64,000 nucleotides of DNA from Sporosarcina cascadiensis (GCF_009650995.1 NZ_WHVV01000001.1:1-64000), one strand, 5' to 3'. Numbered from the stretch's first letter, positions 41,050 to 51,939 are shown. A program made the numbers and translations. Notes: generated by a model from the sequence alone, not told the origin.

Positions 41050-41550
41050 TTAGACTAATGTGTTCGGTATTGTTGCACCAAGATAGACAAATCCGTCGAC
41101 GATTTCCACTTCATACTCATCAAGCGGTCCAAGCGGCGGTGTTCCTGGTATGTTTTGACCATTCTTTTTGTAACGTCCTGCGTGACATGGGCAGAAAAAC
41201 TCATTTTTATGCTCGTCGCCTTCCCAGTTTACTGTACACCCAAGGTGCTTACAGACTGGAGAAAGTGCGATGACCTTGTCGCCTTCTTTGTAGACCCAAG
41301 CTGTGTTTGATTCGTCAGAAGTATACCATGCATCTTGTCGGTCTTTGATTGTATAGTCTACTCGAACCGGAGTTTCTGTCAACTCAGCCTCTTTTTGTGG
41401 TGTCGGGATAAAATCCGAACTGCCAGCACTCGCCAATACAGGATCAATTGCAAAGCGAATCATCGGCATCAGCATCGCAGAAGCCATGAACCCACCAGTT
41501 CCCATTAGTGTATAGCTCAGGAACGTGCGTCTAGACACTTTATTGCTCAT
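41050..41550 (-). CDS. qcrA: Menaquinol:cytochrome c reductase Rieske iron-sulfur subunit
   Basis: This 166-residue protein has a twin-arginine signal (SRRTFLS at 6-12) as membrane anchor. The 2Fe-2S ligands are Cys100, His102, Cys120 and His123 (CKHLGC and CPCHAG), with the disulfide cysteines 105 and 122. It takes electrons from menaquinol. It is first in the operon, with a sigma-A-like promoter 75 bases upstream. Confidence 0.96.
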   Translation of the reverse strand: MSNKVSRRTFLSYTLMGTGGFMASAMLMPMIRFAIDPVLASAGSSDFIPTPQKEAELTETPVRVDYTIKDRQDAWYTSDESNTAWVYKEGDKVIALSPVCKHLGCTVNWEGDEHKNEFFCPCHAGRYKKNGQNIPGTPPLGPLDEYEVEIVDGFVYLGATIPNTLV

Positions 41551-41626
41551 CAGTAATTTCCCTCCTCTTACTCCAAAGTCAGTCCCACGGACATTCTTTT
41601 GCTAATTGTAATACTAGGACATATCT

Positions 41627-41655
41627 ATGATATATCAAGATGAAAGTAAATTCAA
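41627..41655 (-). promoter_or_regulatory. Promoter of qcrABC
   Basis: On the minus strand -35 TTGAAT (41650-41655), a 17-base spacer and -10 TATCAT (41627-41632) precede qcrA by about 75 bases. Confidence 0.65.
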
Positions 41656-41857
41656 TAATGCTTTTAGTAGGCCTTTAAGTTTGTGAACAAATATTAAGAT
41701 TTGGTGACAAACGAGAACAGTTCTTCAAACTTTCTCAAATAGAAGGTTCAAATGAGCGATACAGCCTGAAAAGACTTTAGAAAAAGAAGATTTACTTGTC
41801 AGCCTGCACAAGAATGAATTTTCCTCCAGTCTTTACTGTTGCACTAAAAACTAGTTT
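41656..41857. other. Intergenic stretch ypiF-qcrA
   Basis: No gene or clear terminator is visible between the qcrA promoter and the ypiF stop. ypiFBA transcription could read into qcrABC. Confidence 0.45.
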
Positions 41858-42319
41858 TCATTCATTTACTTGCTGTCCATTCCATTTATCCATGAAATGA
41901 GTCAGCACTTGTCTCAGCTGGTCTTCCATGATGGTCTGGCGCAGATGGTCGTCCATTGTTTCAAGCGGTATAGAAGGCAGCCAGATGACTTTCTCATCGG
42001 TGGAAACGCTTGTCCACTTCGGATCAGTAGTCAGATAGAAAATATGCGGGAAAGAAGATTTCTTCAAATCCCCGGAGAGTGTATCCGCCAGCTGCTGAAT
42101 ATCTGTTGACTGTGTATACGATACAGGAGGCAGGAACATCATCCGTCCTTTGAATTGTTTTTCGATGAATTTAGAAAGATTCATCAGAAATTCTGAGGAG
42201 GACGCACTATTTTTCATTGTTTCCGGCTTCGTATCGACTGCAATCAGCGGCACTACTACGGTGTCAATATACTCTTTTTGGCTAATATATGTATCCACAT
42301 CTTTTGGAATCCAGTTCAT
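41858..42319 (-). CDS. ypiF: YpiF family protein (DUF2487)
   Basis: This soluble protein of about 153 residues matches YpiF in length and in its place between ypiB and qcrA. Family-typical WIPKDVDTYISQKEYIDT opens it. The function is unknown. Two ATGs compete: 42325 touches the GGAGGA site, so ATG 42319 with 6-base spacing is preferred. Confidence 0.85.
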   Translation of the reverse strand: MNWIPKDVDTYISQKEYIDTVVVPLIAVDTKPETMKNSASSSEFLMNLSKFIEKQFKGRMMFLPPVSYTQSTDIQQLADTLSGDLKKSSFPHIFYLTTDPKWTSVSTDEKVIWLPSIPLETMDDHLRQTIMEDQLRQVLTHFMDKWNGQQVNE

Positions 42320-42410
42320 ATTCATTCCTCCCTCAGTGCTCCATAAAGTTTAGCGCATATTTTACCGCAAGGCAAACCAATGACTTCACCGAATGTGGCG
42401 AAGTCATTGG

Positions 42411-42965
42411 TCACTGGTCCTTATCTTTTTTCATTTCATTCAGAAGTGCCGTCAAGCTGATAAAAAGTTCGCGATCCCCTTTATCCAGCGCTTCATCGAT
42501 TCGTTTCATCAGCATCTCATTCGTCATCAGCGTCACGCTTTCTTCCAGCAGACGCTCAGCGATTTCCTGATCCTTCCGTTTAGTCAGAAGGTCTTCTGGA
42601 AGGTATGGATTCTCTTCTGCAACACTGGCATATTCCGGACACTTATTGCTGTTTTTGAAATTTAGCTGAATGTACATCTTTTCATCCGGATGAAGCCGTA
42701 AGTCGTGAAACGATTTTTCAGCATCCGCAGTCATTAAGTTTCCTTTATAAAACCGAAATGGAATACTGTCTACTTCCGTGGTGGAAATAATCATTGCCCT
42801 CGGACAATGATGAGCTTCGTCTGTAAAGTGTACATTGGTCAATAAATGCTCATTGCTAAGAAGATAATTTAAAATCCATACACATTCCCGGCGCTTCAGC
42901 CGATAGCGCTTTAAAAACCACCTTAAAAAGTCTTTCTTAGCGGTTACAGGAACCATGGCATTCAT
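42411..42965 (-). CDS. reoY: ReoY family protein (YpiB)
   Basis: This 184-residue protein belongs to the ReoY/YpiB (UPF0302) family, with an IDEAL domain at the C-terminus (LMKRIDEALDKGDRELFISL). Listeria ReoY helps ClpCP degrade MurA and so tunes peptidoglycan synthesis under PrkA/ReoM control. VHFTDEAHHCPRAMIIST is a conserved core stretch. RBS GAGGAGG. It lies between ypiA and ypiF as in B. subtilis. Confidence 0.88.
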   Translation of the reverse strand: MNAMVPVTAKKDFLRWFLKRYRLKRRECVWILNYLLSNEHLLTNVHFTDEAHHCPRAMIISTTEVDSIPFRFYKGNLMTADAEKSFHDLRLHPDEKMYIQLNFKNSNKCPEYASVAEENPYLPEDLLTKRKDQEIAERLLEESVTLMTNEMLMKRIDEALDKGDRELFISLTALLNEMKKDKDQ

Positions 42966-42966
42966 T

Positions 42967-44232
42967 TCACACCTCCTCTTCAGATTGCCCTTCTAGATAT
43001 ACTGTCCATTCTTCTGCTTGGGGTGCAATTTCAACGAGCTGACGAATAACCTTCAGTGCTTCAGTCTGCTTGCCTTCTTCCAATAAATATCTTGCATACT
43101 GATCCATGAAGCCCGGATCCTCCTGCATTCCATCATATGCTTTCTTGTACATTTCATATGCCTCATTATAGCTTTCTGTCCGTTCATATGCATAGGCCAT
43201 GAACGCATGAAGCAGCGGTATTTCTAATTGATCCGCTTCTGAATAGGTCAGTAATTCAATTAAAGCACCGTCATCTTCCTGCTGATCATACAGAGAAGCA
43301 AGCGTAACGAGGGCATCAATATATTCAGGGTCCAGAACAAGTGCCTCTTTCAGATAGCGTTCTGCTTCTTGCGGCAGCTGAAGTTTCAGGGCAGACTTCC
43401 CTGCTGCCAGCTGAAGTTCTTTGTCATAGGCATCCCGCTCAATACCCTTCTGGAACAGTTTCAGCGCCTGTGCATCTTCATTCAGATGGGCATGGCTTTG
43501 CCCCGCCAGCATATAGGCCGAGAAATAGTCAGGGTCCATTTCAAGCAGTTGTTCAAGCTTGCTGAGCGCATCCGTATATTGCTCTGTCTGATAATATGCC
43601 AGTCCGAGTCCAAATAATTCATTTGGATTCGTTTCCTGATCCAGCAGTTCTTCATAGTAAGGAATGGCTTCCTCATAAGCTGCTCCTGCACTATACGCTT
43701 CTGCGAGACGTGAAGACAGGCGTACACCCGCCAGTTCATCCGCCTTCTCATGCAGCTTCTGATAGATTCTGACCGCTTCACTGTATCTGCCCGAATCCAG
43801 CAGCAACTCTGCCTCTGCCAGCTGAATCACCGGTTCGTGAGGAGCAAGCGCGCTCGCTTCACGCACTTTAGAAAGTGCTGTTTCTGCAAGACCGATCGTC
43901 TGATAATAATCCGCCTGCGCCAGCAATGCCTGCGCATACTCTTCTTCTTCCGGCTTGATTTCCGTCAGTAAAAGCAATGCATCATCTTCTTCGCCCAGTT
44001 CCAGAAGCACTGCAGCACGGTCGATTTTCAGCTGTGCTTCATCCGGGAAGAACTCAAGCAGCTGAGAGAAAACAGCGTCCGCCTGGCTGAGAAAACCATA
44101 TTCTATAAAAAGATTTGCCGCATCATACAACTGATCAAACTCTGTTGTGGCTTGAAGTTTTTCTATTCTATCGTTGAGAGATTTCAGATCCCCGTCCAAT
44201 AAAAACTGCTCCAGTTCCTGCAAACTATTCAT
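42967..44232 (-). CDS. ypiA: TPR protein YpiA
   Basis: This 421-residue protein is built almost wholly from tetratricopeptide repeats, for example PNELFGLGLAYYQTEQYTDA and PDYFSAYMLAGQSHAHLNED. It is strongly acidic and has no signal peptide. In Firmicutes it is coupled to reoY/ypiB, and a scaffold role with ReoY is plausible but unproven here. Its stop is one base from the reoY start. Confidence 0.88.
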   Translation of the reverse strand: MNSLQELEQFLLDGDLKSLNDRIEKLQATTEFDQLYDAANLFIEYGFLSQADAVFSQLLEFFPDEAQLKIDRAAVLLELGEEDDALLLLTEIKPEEEEYAQALLAQADYYQTIGLAETALSKVREASALAPHEPVIQLAEAELLLDSGRYSEAVRIYQKLHEKADELAGVRLSSRLAEAYSAGAAYEEAIPYYEELLDQETNPNELFGLGLAYYQTEQYTDALSKLEQLLEMDPDYFSAYMLAGQSHAHLNEDAQALKLFQKGIERDAYDKELQLAAGKSALKLQLPQEAERYLKEALVLDPEYIDALVTLASLYDQQEDDGALIELLTYSEADQLEIPLLHAFMAYAYERTESYNEAYEMYKKAYDGMQEDPGFMDQYARYLLEEGKQTEALKVIRQLVEIAPQAEEWTVYLEGQSEEEV

Positions 44233-44259
44233 TATTTCACCTGAGCTTTCTGTAAATCT

Positions 44260-45555
44260 TTATGTGTTCACTAGTCCTTCCAGATCTTCAAAGAATTGCG
44301 GATAGGAAATCGCAATACAGGAAGCGTCATCAATATGGACAGGGCCGTCAGTGATCAGACCCGAAACAGCCGCCATCATACCGAGACGGTGGTCGCCGTA
44401 TGAGGCCAGGGTCGCGCCCTTCAGCACTGTAGGACCAGTGATAATCATTCCGTCCGGCGTCGTCTCGATATTGGCACCCAGCTTCCCGAGTTCCGCCGCG
44501 ACCGCCTCGATTCGGTCCGTTTCTTTCACCCGAAGCTCTTCCGCGTCCTTAATTACTGTCCGGCCCTCCGCCTGCGTCGCCAGCAGAGCGAGTACGGGCA
44601 GTTCGTCAATCAGTCTCGGGATGAGTTCACCGCCGATTTCCGTCGCTTTCAGCTTCGAATGCCGGATTCTGACAGTACCATAACGTTCGCCGTCAAGTCC
44701 TAGTTCGTCTGACAGCTCCATCTGGACACCCATTGCGTCCAATACGTCCAGTATACCTGTTCGTGTAGGATTCAATCCAACCTTTTCAAACGAAACGTCG
44801 CTGTCTGCTGTCATTGCTGCAGCAACCATAAAGAAAGCCGCAGATGATATATCTCCCGGCACTACCACGTCTGTACCGGTCAATTGCTGTCCTCCTTTGA
44901 TTGAAATCGTCTTTCCTTCTTGTGAAATTTCAGCGCCGAATTGGCGCAGCATGCGTTCTGTATGGTCTCGTGAAATATCTGTTTCCGTAATGACCGTCAC
45001 ACCTTCCGCTTGAAGCCCTGCCAATAAAACAGCGGATTTCACTTGAGCACTCGCTACAGGCATCCGGTAATCGATCGCCTGCAGTTTTGTTCCTTGTACA
45101 GTAAGCGGTAAGTAATCTTCATGCTCTTCACTGGCAATATCTGCACCCATCAAGGCTAATGGCGCTGTTACACGCTTCATTGGACGTTTGGTTAAATATT
45201 GATCGCCACGCACCGTGGACGTCACAGATGATCCCGCTAAAATACCTAGCATAAGACGGGCTGTGGTACCGGAATTTCCAGCGTCAAGCGTCTCATCTGG
45301 TGTTTTCCATCCGTCAATCCCGGGGCTGTCCACTTGAACAGAGGTCCCTTCCCGCGTAATTAAAACCCCCAGCTGCTGAAACATGCTGATCGTGCTCAGA
45401 CAGTCCTCGCCGTCGAGGAAACCTGTGATAGATGTCTTCCCTTTCGCAATTGAACCAAGCATCACCGCACGATGAGAAATGGATTTATCTCCTGGTACTT
45501 CCAACGTTCCCCGGAGGACAGGCTGTTCGAATGAAACCGTCTTTTTTTCCGTCAT
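44260..45555 (-). CDS. aroA: 3-phosphoshikimate 1-carboxyvinyltransferase (EPSP synthase)
   Basis: This 431-residue enzyme of the shikimate pathway has PGDKSISHRAVMLG (phosphoshikimate site), LDAGNSGTTARLMLG and YLTKRPMKRV. EPSP synthases with this GNSGT context are of the Gram-positive (aroE of B. subtilis) type. RBS GGAGGAGAG. It is the last gene of the aromatic cluster before ypiA. Confidence 0.96.
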   Translation of the reverse strand: MTEKKTVSFEQPVLRGTLEVPGDKSISHRAVMLGSIAKGKTSITGFLDGEDCLSTISMFQQLGVLITREGTSVQVDSPGIDGWKTPDETLDAGNSGTTARLMLGILAGSSVTSTVRGDQYLTKRPMKRVTAPLALMGADIASEEHEDYLPLTVQGTKLQAIDYRMPVASAQVKSAVLLAGLQAEGVTVITETDISRDHTERMLRQFGAEISQEGKTISIKGGQQLTGTDVVVPGDISSAAFFMVAAAMTADSDVSFEKVGLNPTRTGILDVLDAMGVQMELSDELGLDGERYGTVRIRHSKLKATEIGGELIPRLIDELPVLALLATQAEGRTVIKDAEELRVKETDRIEAVAAELGKLGANIETTPDGMIITGPTVLKGATLASYGDHRLGMMAAVSGLITDGPVHIDDASCIAISYPQFFEDLEGLVNT

Positions 45556-45588
45556 TTCGCTCTCCTCCTAACAAATGAAATTGCTGTA

Positions 45589-46701
45589 TCAAAGTACATG
45601 CATTGAATAATCCGTCTCCTGTGAAAGAACTTGACGGGCACGTTTTCTCTCGGCTGCCGATTGGAAACTGACTACTAAAATACCATATACGTCTGTTCTC
45701 GTTTCTACGATTCGAATATTCGTCAAACTGATATCCGCCTCTGCGAGAATCTTTGTGATTTCAGAAATTACCCCCGGATGGTCAGGTACATCGATATGCA
45801 AATCAAAAGTCATATAAAGTGCACCCTGAGTGGCACCGTCGTATGTTGAAGGCAACTGATCGCGGTATTCTTTTGCCTGATTAAAGAAATTGTATATATG
45901 ATCAGAATTATTTTCCACCAGCATCGCGCGGATATTATTCATCTCTCCCAGCCAGCCGTCTACCTGCGACAGCAGCTCTTCCCGATTTTGAATGGTAATA
46001 TCCCGCCACATAACGGGATCGGCAGAAGCTATGCGTGTCAGATCGCGAAATCCGCCTGCCGCAAGTCTTTTGACGAAGGGCTGTCCTTCTTCCTGTGCGG
46101 CTAAACGGCCAACGAGTGAAGACGCGACGATATGCGGAAAGTGGCTGATGATCGCAGTCATACGGTCATGTTCTTCCGCCTGCAGAACAATCAATTTTGC
46201 TTTTGTCGATTCCAGCACATTTTCAAGCCGGGTGATTTGTTCTTCCGTTGTGGAATCAGCAGGCGTCAAAATATAATATGCATTTTCAAAAAGATGCTCC
46301 AGCGCAGCGGATACACCGCTTTTATGTGAACCTGCCATCGGATGACCTCCGATGAAATGGATGCCTTTCTTTTTAAGCACCTCCGCAGCCTGCATAATAG
46401 GCTTTTTGGTGCTTCCTGTATCCGAGACAATCGCATTCTCTCTAAAATTCCAATTAACCGCTTCCTCAAAAAGAGCGACCGTCGTATTTACCGGCGTCGC
46501 AAAAATGACAAAGTCAGCCTGCTCGCAGGCTGATTTTGCTGAAGGCGCGACCGTGTCAATGATTCCTCTGCGAAATGCTTCGTCTGCAGTCGCATAGGAA
46601 CGGTCAAAACCGGTTACATGTACATCGGGATTCCGTTTCAGCGCCAGTCCGAGAGATCCTCCGATCAGGCCGAGTCCTATAATACTTACAGTAGTTTTCA
46701 T
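45589..46701 (-). CDS. tyrA: Prephenate dehydrogenase with ACT domain
   Basis: This enzyme of about 370 residues oxidatively decarboxylates prephenate to 4-hydroxyphenylpyruvate. GLGLIGGSLGLALKR binds NAD, and GGHPMAGSHKSGV is the active-site segment. The C-terminal ACT domain (FDLHIDVPDHPGVISEITKI) gives feedback control by tyrosine. ATG 46707 and 46701 are both in frame; the AAGGA site fits 46701 better. It lies between hisC and aroA. Confidence 0.95.
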   Translation of the reverse strand: MKTTVSIIGLGLIGGSLGLALKRNPDVHVTGFDRSYATADEAFRRGIIDTVAPSAKSACEQADFVIFATPVNTTVALFEEAVNWNFRENAIVSDTGSTKKPIMQAAEVLKKKGIHFIGGHPMAGSHKSGVSAALEHLFENAYYILTPADSTTEEQITRLENVLESTKAKLIVLQAEEHDRMTAIISHFPHIVASSLVGRLAAQEEGQPFVKRLAAGGFRDLTRIASADPVMWRDITIQNREELLSQVDGWLGEMNNIRAMLVENNSDHIYNFFNQAKEYRDQLPSTYDGATQGALYMTFDLHIDVPDHPGVISEITKILAEADISLTNIRIVETRTDVYGILVVSFQSAAERKRARQVLSQETDYSMHVL

Positions 46702-46713
46702 CGTCATCTATCC

Positions 46714-47805
46714 TTACTTTTTAGTTAATAATACATCGAACGCTTTGAATAAATCCGTGTTCTGCTGTGTTGTTCCTATCGTAATCCGGACAAATCCCGG
46801 CGTTCCAAGCAAATTGCCGCTGCGTACGATGAATCCTTGCTGCAACAGCACTTCACAAGCTACATCTGCATCCACGGGCACTTCGATCAACACAAAATTC
46901 GTCTCGGAAGGATAGATGGCAAGCGAGTTCTTCTTTGCATACTCTGTATACCTTTTCCGTTCTTTGTCATTTTTCGATACACAGTCCTGCAAAAATTGCT
47001 GATCCCCGAGTGCCACTTCTGCGACAGCCAGTGCAAGTGAGTTATTATTGAAGGGATTTCGCACCTTATTCAGTTCTGCGACATGGTCTTTATTCATCAC
47101 AGCATACCCTAAACGGAAGCTGGCAAGACCGTACGCTTTAGAGAATGTGCGCATGACCATCAAGTTGTCGTAGTCGTGGATCCATTTTAATGAATCTTCT
47201 TGATTCGGAGCCGTCACATATTCAAAGTACGCTTCATCCAGCACAACTAATGCTGTTTTAGGTGCACGGTCCAGGAAGTCTTTTACCGATTGACTTGACA
47301 GCAGATTGCCAGTGGGATTATTCGGATTGCACACCCAGATAATTGCTGTTTCTTCATCCGCTGCCCGTAAAAAACCTTCTAAGTCATGATCACCATTTTC
47401 AAGAACAGGAACTGCCCGCACCTCTGCGCCTTCAATTTTTGCGTTATGCGCATATTGAGGGAAAGTCACATCAGCCATTACAGTGTTTGAACCGGCCTGG
47501 AGTAAAGCGCGGGAAAGAATCGTCACCATTTCATCGGAGCCGTTGCTGAAAATAATTTCAGATGGATCTATTTGATGGAACTCCGCTAATTTTTTTCGCA
47601 GACCTGCTGTATAAACATCCGGATACATCTCAAATTGATCCGCCTTTGAACGCAAATATTCCGCAACAGCGGGAGATGAACCGTAGGGATTTTCATTGGA
47701 TGCCAGCTTGTTTACTTCCTGGAGTCCATATGTACGTTTCACTTCATTTATCGAACGTCCTGGTGCATAAGGTTTCATAGTTGATAAGACAGGCTTCCAT
47801 TTCAT
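46714..47805 (-). CDS. hisC: Histidinol-phosphate / aromatic aminotransferase
   Basis: This PLP-dependent class I/II aminotransferase has about 363 residues. NPNNPTGNLL, LDEAYFEY and the Schiff-base Lys in TFSKAYGLA are present. In B. subtilis the hisC product serves both histidine and aromatic amino acid synthesis, matching its place between aroH and tyrA. The GTG at 47817 overlaps the ribosome site, so ATG 47805 (MKWKPVLSTM) is used. Confidence 0.93.
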   Translation of the reverse strand: MKWKPVLSTMKPYAPGRSINEVKRTYGLQEVNKLASNENPYGSSPAVAEYLRSKADQFEMYPDVYTAGLRKKLAEFHQIDPSEIIFSNGSDEMVTILSRALLQAGSNTVMADVTFPQYAHNAKIEGAEVRAVPVLENGDHDLEGFLRAADEETAIIWVCNPNNPTGNLLSSQSVKDFLDRAPKTALVVLDEAYFEYVTAPNQEDSLKWIHDYDNLMVMRTFSKAYGLASFRLGYAVMNKDHVAELNKVRNPFNNNSLALAVAEVALGDQQFLQDCVSKNDKERKRYTEYAKKNSLAIYPSETNFVLIEVPVDADVACEVLLQQGFIVRSGNLLGTPGFVRITIGTTQQNTDLFKAFDVLLTKK

Positions 47806-47837
47806 AAGCCGGGTCACCTTCCTTTATAAATAATAAA

Positions 47838-48203
47838 TTATTTCTGCAGATCCGGCCGCAGCTGAACTGCATTATTTTGATAAATATGCTGAATCTCATG
47901 CTGTTTTTTCTCACTATTAACATTCATCATGACACGAATACATTTACGCATAGAGCCGGGTACATCAATTTCATGTGTACACATGACCGGTACGTAAGCC
48001 CATCCTTCAATGGAACGAATTGATTTAGCAGGAAATGCTGCCTTCAAGTCCACCGTCGTCGAAACAATGACAGATGCAATATCCTCTGGCTCAAATCCAT
48101 TAGTTTCCGCCATTTCCAGCACCAATTGTTCTGTTGACGATAAAATCTCCTGTGCGTCGTCCCGTTCAACAGTCGTTGCGCCTCTAATACCCCTAACCGT
48201 CAC
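47838..48203 (-). CDS. aroH: Chorismate mutase, AroH class
   Basis: This 121-residue trimeric chorismate mutase has RGIRGATTVERDD, VSTTVDLKAAFPAKSIR and PVMCTHEIDVPGSMRKCIRV. The catalytic Arg and Glu equivalents of the B. subtilis enzyme are present. The start GTG 48203 overlaps the aroB stop. trpEDCFBA, which follows aroH in B. subtilis, is absent; hisC is next. Confidence 0.95.
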   Translation of the reverse strand: MTVRGIRGATTVERDDAQEILSSTEQLVLEMAETNGFEPEDIASVIVSTTVDLKAAFPAKSIRSIEGWAYVPVMCTHEIDVPGSMRKCIRVMMNVNSEKKQHEIQHIYQNNAVQLRPDLQK

Positions 48204-49306
48204 ACAATCCCCCCGCTTTCCAGTCTTTGCTTAAACTCTTCATATACTTCCTGACATTGCGCTGTGCTGATTTCCTGAACAAAAGGCTGTCCGGCTTCCT
48301 TGAGCAAAACAAAATTCATTTTCCCGAATGAAGCCTTTTTATCTTTCTGCATATAAGACAGCAGCTCTTCAAACGGATAAGAAAATACCCGCTCAAATGT
48401 ATAACCGTTGTCTTTGGCAAATTGCAGATAACGATTTGTATATTCCGGAAGAATATCACCGTGTTTTTCACTCAAAATAAACGCGTAGCCCATCCCGATC
48501 ATGACACATTCTCCGTGACTAAGACTGCCGTATCCTGACGCAGCCTCAATAGCGTGTCCGAATGTATGGCCAAAGTTTAAAAACTTTCGAGTGGAATGCT
48601 CGAATTCATCTTCTCCGACGATTTGCGCTTTCACTTTAATTCCCCGCAGCAGTTCTTTCTGCAGCCATTCAATTGAAGGTGCTGAAAACTGCTGTTCTTT
48701 GAGAAGTTCATCAGACCAGTCCGCATCTGAAATAAAAGCATGCTTGATCAGTTCTGCCATCCCGGATCGCATTTCTGAAGCTGGCAGTGTCTCGAATACA
48801 TTGGTATTAAACAGCACTGCAGCGGGCTGGTGGAAGGACCCGACCATATTCTTTCCTTCCGGCATATTGATCGCCGTCTTGCCGCCTACAGCACTGTCAT
48901 GTGCCAGTACCGTAGTAGGACATTGGATAAAACGGATTCCCCGCATAAATGTTGCTGCCACGAAACCCGTTAAATCACCGCAGGCGCCCCCGCCAAATGC
49001 CAGGAGAACAGAGTTCCGTGTAAATCCTTCATTCAGCAAAAACGACTGACAATCCACATAGACATCAGGGGCTTTACAGCGTTCCCCGCCCGGCACAATC
49101 TTGACTGAAACTGTCCGGCCTGTTTTAGCCAGTGCGTCCTGCAGCAAAGGCAAGTGCAATTCTGCCACATGTGCATCTGCAATAATTCCGATTTTATCTG
49201 CACTGCTGATAAAATCAGCGTATTCAGTCGCGAACAGCTCGTAAGTATTGGAACCGACATGGACATTGTACGTATGTTCTTTGACGGAAACGGTTAATTT
49301 CTCCAT
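48200..49306 (-). CDS. aroB: 3-dehydroquinate synthase
   Basis: This 368-residue NAD- and Zn-dependent enzyme makes dehydroquinate from DAHP. LAFGGGACGDLTGFVAATFM, PTTVLAHDSAVGGKTAINM and the metal-binding FGHTFGHAIE with GECVMIGM are clear. RBS AAAGGAG. It is coupled with aroC upstream and aroH downstream by 1- to 4-base junctions. Confidence 0.96.
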   Translation of the reverse strand: MEKLTVSVKEHTYNVHVGSNTYELFATEYADFISSADKIGIIADAHVAELHLPLLQDALAKTGRTVSVKIVPGGERCKAPDVYVDCQSFLLNEGFTRNSVLLAFGGGACGDLTGFVAATFMRGIRFIQCPTTVLAHDSAVGGKTAINMPEGKNMVGSFHQPAAVLFNTNVFETLPASEMRSGMAELIKHAFISDADWSDELLKEQQFSAPSIEWLQKELLRGIKVKAQIVGEDEFEHSTRKFLNFGHTFGHAIEAASGYGSLSHGECVMIGMGYAFILSEKHGDILPEYTNRYLQFAKDNGYTFERVFSYPFEELLSYMQKDKKASFGKMNFVLLKEAGQPFVQEISTAQCQEVYEEFKQRLESGGIV

Positions 49307-49307
49307 C

Positions 49308-50489
49308 TTAAAACTCCTTTACATACTGTCTATATTGCTCAATATCTTTTTGAAGACCGTCCATTGTATCGGAACGGAATTCGTCCATAATCGCTTTTGC
49401 CATTTCTGTCGCAATGACATGCTCCGCTACAACAGAAGCTGCCGGCACTGCACAAGGGTCAGAGCGCTCAATGGTCGCAACAAATGATTCTTTCGTATCA
49501 ATGTCGACACTTTCAAGCGGTTTATAGAGCGTAGGGATCGGTTTCATAACTCCACGCACCACAATAGGCATTCCCGTAGTCATTCCGCCTTCCAGGCCGC
49601 CTAAACGATTGGACTTGCGGTAATAGCCCAACTCATCATTCCATCCGATTTCGTCATGCACTTCACTGCCCGGCATTTTAGCCATGTCAAACCCAAGACC
49701 CACTTCCACACCTTTAAATGCATTGATACTCATCATAGCACCGGCTAATTTACCGTCCATCTTGCGGTCGAACTGCACATAGCTGCCGATTCCCGGCGGG
49801 CATCCCTCGATCATTACTTCAACGACACCGCCAAGCGTATCTCCACGCTTTTTAATAGCATCAATCGCTTCCGTCATTTTAACGGAGGCTTCTTTATCCG
49901 CACAGTAAACAGGATCTCCTTCTACGATTTCACGCAGCTCTTCCATAGATAAATTTGCGTAAGCAGCGGGATTCGTTTCAATTCCTCCGATTTCCGTCAC
50001 ATGTGCAACTGTATGGATGCCTAATTGGTTTAAAAACTGCTTCGCCACAGCACCAATCGCTACCCGCATCGTCGTTTCCCGTGCAGATGAACGCTCCAGT
50101 ACATTTCGTAGATCACGGTGGCCGTATTTCATGCCGCCGACTAAATCCGCATGACCCGGACGGGGTCTGGTAATTTGTCGTTTCACATCTTCAGGATTTA
50201 CATCTTCTCCGAGCGGTTCTACTCCCATAATGGATGTCCAGTGCTTCCAGTCGTCATTTACAACTGTCAAAGTGACCGGTGAGCCGATTGTCTTGCCGTG
50301 GCGTACGCCTGAGGAAATTTCCACGCGGTCTTTTTCAATTTGCATACGGCGTCCTCTTCCGTGTCCGCCCTGTCTTCTTATTAGTTCTTTGTTAATCATT
50401 TCAGCCGTCAATTCCATCTGTGCAGGAAGTCCTTCGATGATGGCTGTTAATTGCGGACCGTGTGATTCTCCAGCTGTGATAAACCGCAT
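49308..50489 (-). CDS. aroC: Chorismate synthase
   Basis: This 393-residue FMN-dependent enzyme makes chorismate. [39 protein letters not shown] and GRHDPC-like [15 protein letters not shown] are diagnostic. It is called aroF in B. subtilis. It is first of the aroC-aroB-aroH-hisC-tyrA-aroA series. RBS AGGAGGAAC. Confidence 0.96.
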   Translation of the reverse strand: MRFITAGESHGPQLTAIIEGLPAQMELTAEMINKELIRRQGGHGRGRRMQIEKDRVEISSGVRHGKTIGSPVTLTVVNDDWKHWTSIMGVEPLGEDVNPEDVKRQITRPRPGHADLVGGMKYGHRDLRNVLERSSARETTMRVAIGAVAKQFLNQLGIHTVAHVTEIGGIETNPAAYANLSMEELREIVEGDPVYCADKEASVKMTEAIDAIKKRGDTLGGVVEVMIEGCPPGIGSYVQFDRKMDGKLAGAMMSINAFKGVEVGLGFDMAKMPGSEVHDEIGWNDELGYYRKSNRLGGLEGGMTTGMPIVVRGVMKPIPTLYKPLESVDIDTKESFVATIERSDPCAVPAASVVAEHVIATEMAKAIMDEFRSDTMDGLQKDIEQYRQYVKEF

Positions 50490-50514
50490 GTTCTGTTCCT
50501 CCTTCTATATAAGT

Positions 50515-51306
<792 letters not shown>

Positions 51307-51328
51307 CTATCTTTCTATGTACGTTCCT

Positions 51329-51334
51329 ATTATA
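51329..51334 (-). promoter_or_regulatory. Consensus -10 box upstream of cheR
   Basis: TATAAT on the minus strand; no clear sigma-A -35 pairs with it. CCGTTATA, overlapping it, resembles a sigma-D -10 (CCGATAT), which would suit a chemotaxis gene, but no TAAA -35 is in place. Confidence 0.35.
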
Positions 51335-51359
51335 ACGGAAAATGTATAGCGTATGTATA

Positions 51360-51397
51360 ACAAAAACAGCCAGGCGAAATTCGCTCGGCTGTTTTTG
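51360..51397 (-). terminator. Terminator of ndk
   Basis: On the minus strand AAAAACAGCC pairs with GGCTGTTTTT across a loop that contains a further GCGAA/TTCGC stem. Confidence 0.88.
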
Positions 51398-51401
51398 GCA
51401 A

Positions 51402-51848
51402 TTAGTTAATCCAGCTGTTCACTGTTTTGTCATAAGTCACAAGCTCTTCTTCTTTAAAGAACAAGTTGATCTCGCGGCTTGCTGACTCAGATGAATCTGA
51501 ACCGTGAATGATATTTTTGCCTACAGTAACAGCGAAATCTCCACGGATAGTTCCTGGCGCTGATTCTTTTGGATTCGTAGCACCCATCATTAAGCGTGCA
51601 GTCGAGATGACGTTTTCGCCTTCCCACACCATTGCGAAAACTGGTCCGGAAGTGATGAACTCTACAAGCTCTCCGAAAAACGGACGCTCTTTGTGCTCAC
51701 CGTAATGCTGTTCTGCAAGTTCTTGAGAAATGTTCATTAATTTCCCGCCAACTAATTGATACCCTTTGTCTTCAAAACGTCCGACAATTTCACCTATAAG
51801 GTTACGTTGTACGCCGTCTGGCTTTACCATTAAAAATGTTCTTTCCAT
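51402..51848 (-). CDS. ndk: Nucleoside diphosphate kinase
   Basis: This 148-residue enzyme balances (d)NTP pools. [17 protein letters not shown] opens it and [16 protein letters not shown] contains the phosphoryl-accepting His. It is placed between hepT and cheR as in B. subtilis. Confidence 0.97.
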   Translation of the reverse strand: MERTFLMVKPDGVQRNLIGEIVGRFEDKGYQLVGGKLMNISQELAEQHYGEHKERPFFGELVEFITSGPVFAMVWEGENVISTARLMMGATNPKESAPGTIRGDFAVTVGKNIIHGSDSSESASREINLFFKEEELVTYDKTVNSWIN

Positions 51849-51939
51849 CTGTCAAACACTCCTTCATCTGTCTATCTGGGAAATACCCTTTTAAATCGTA
51901 CCATTGACGCCTTTTTCTTTCAACTAATAACAAAATCCG

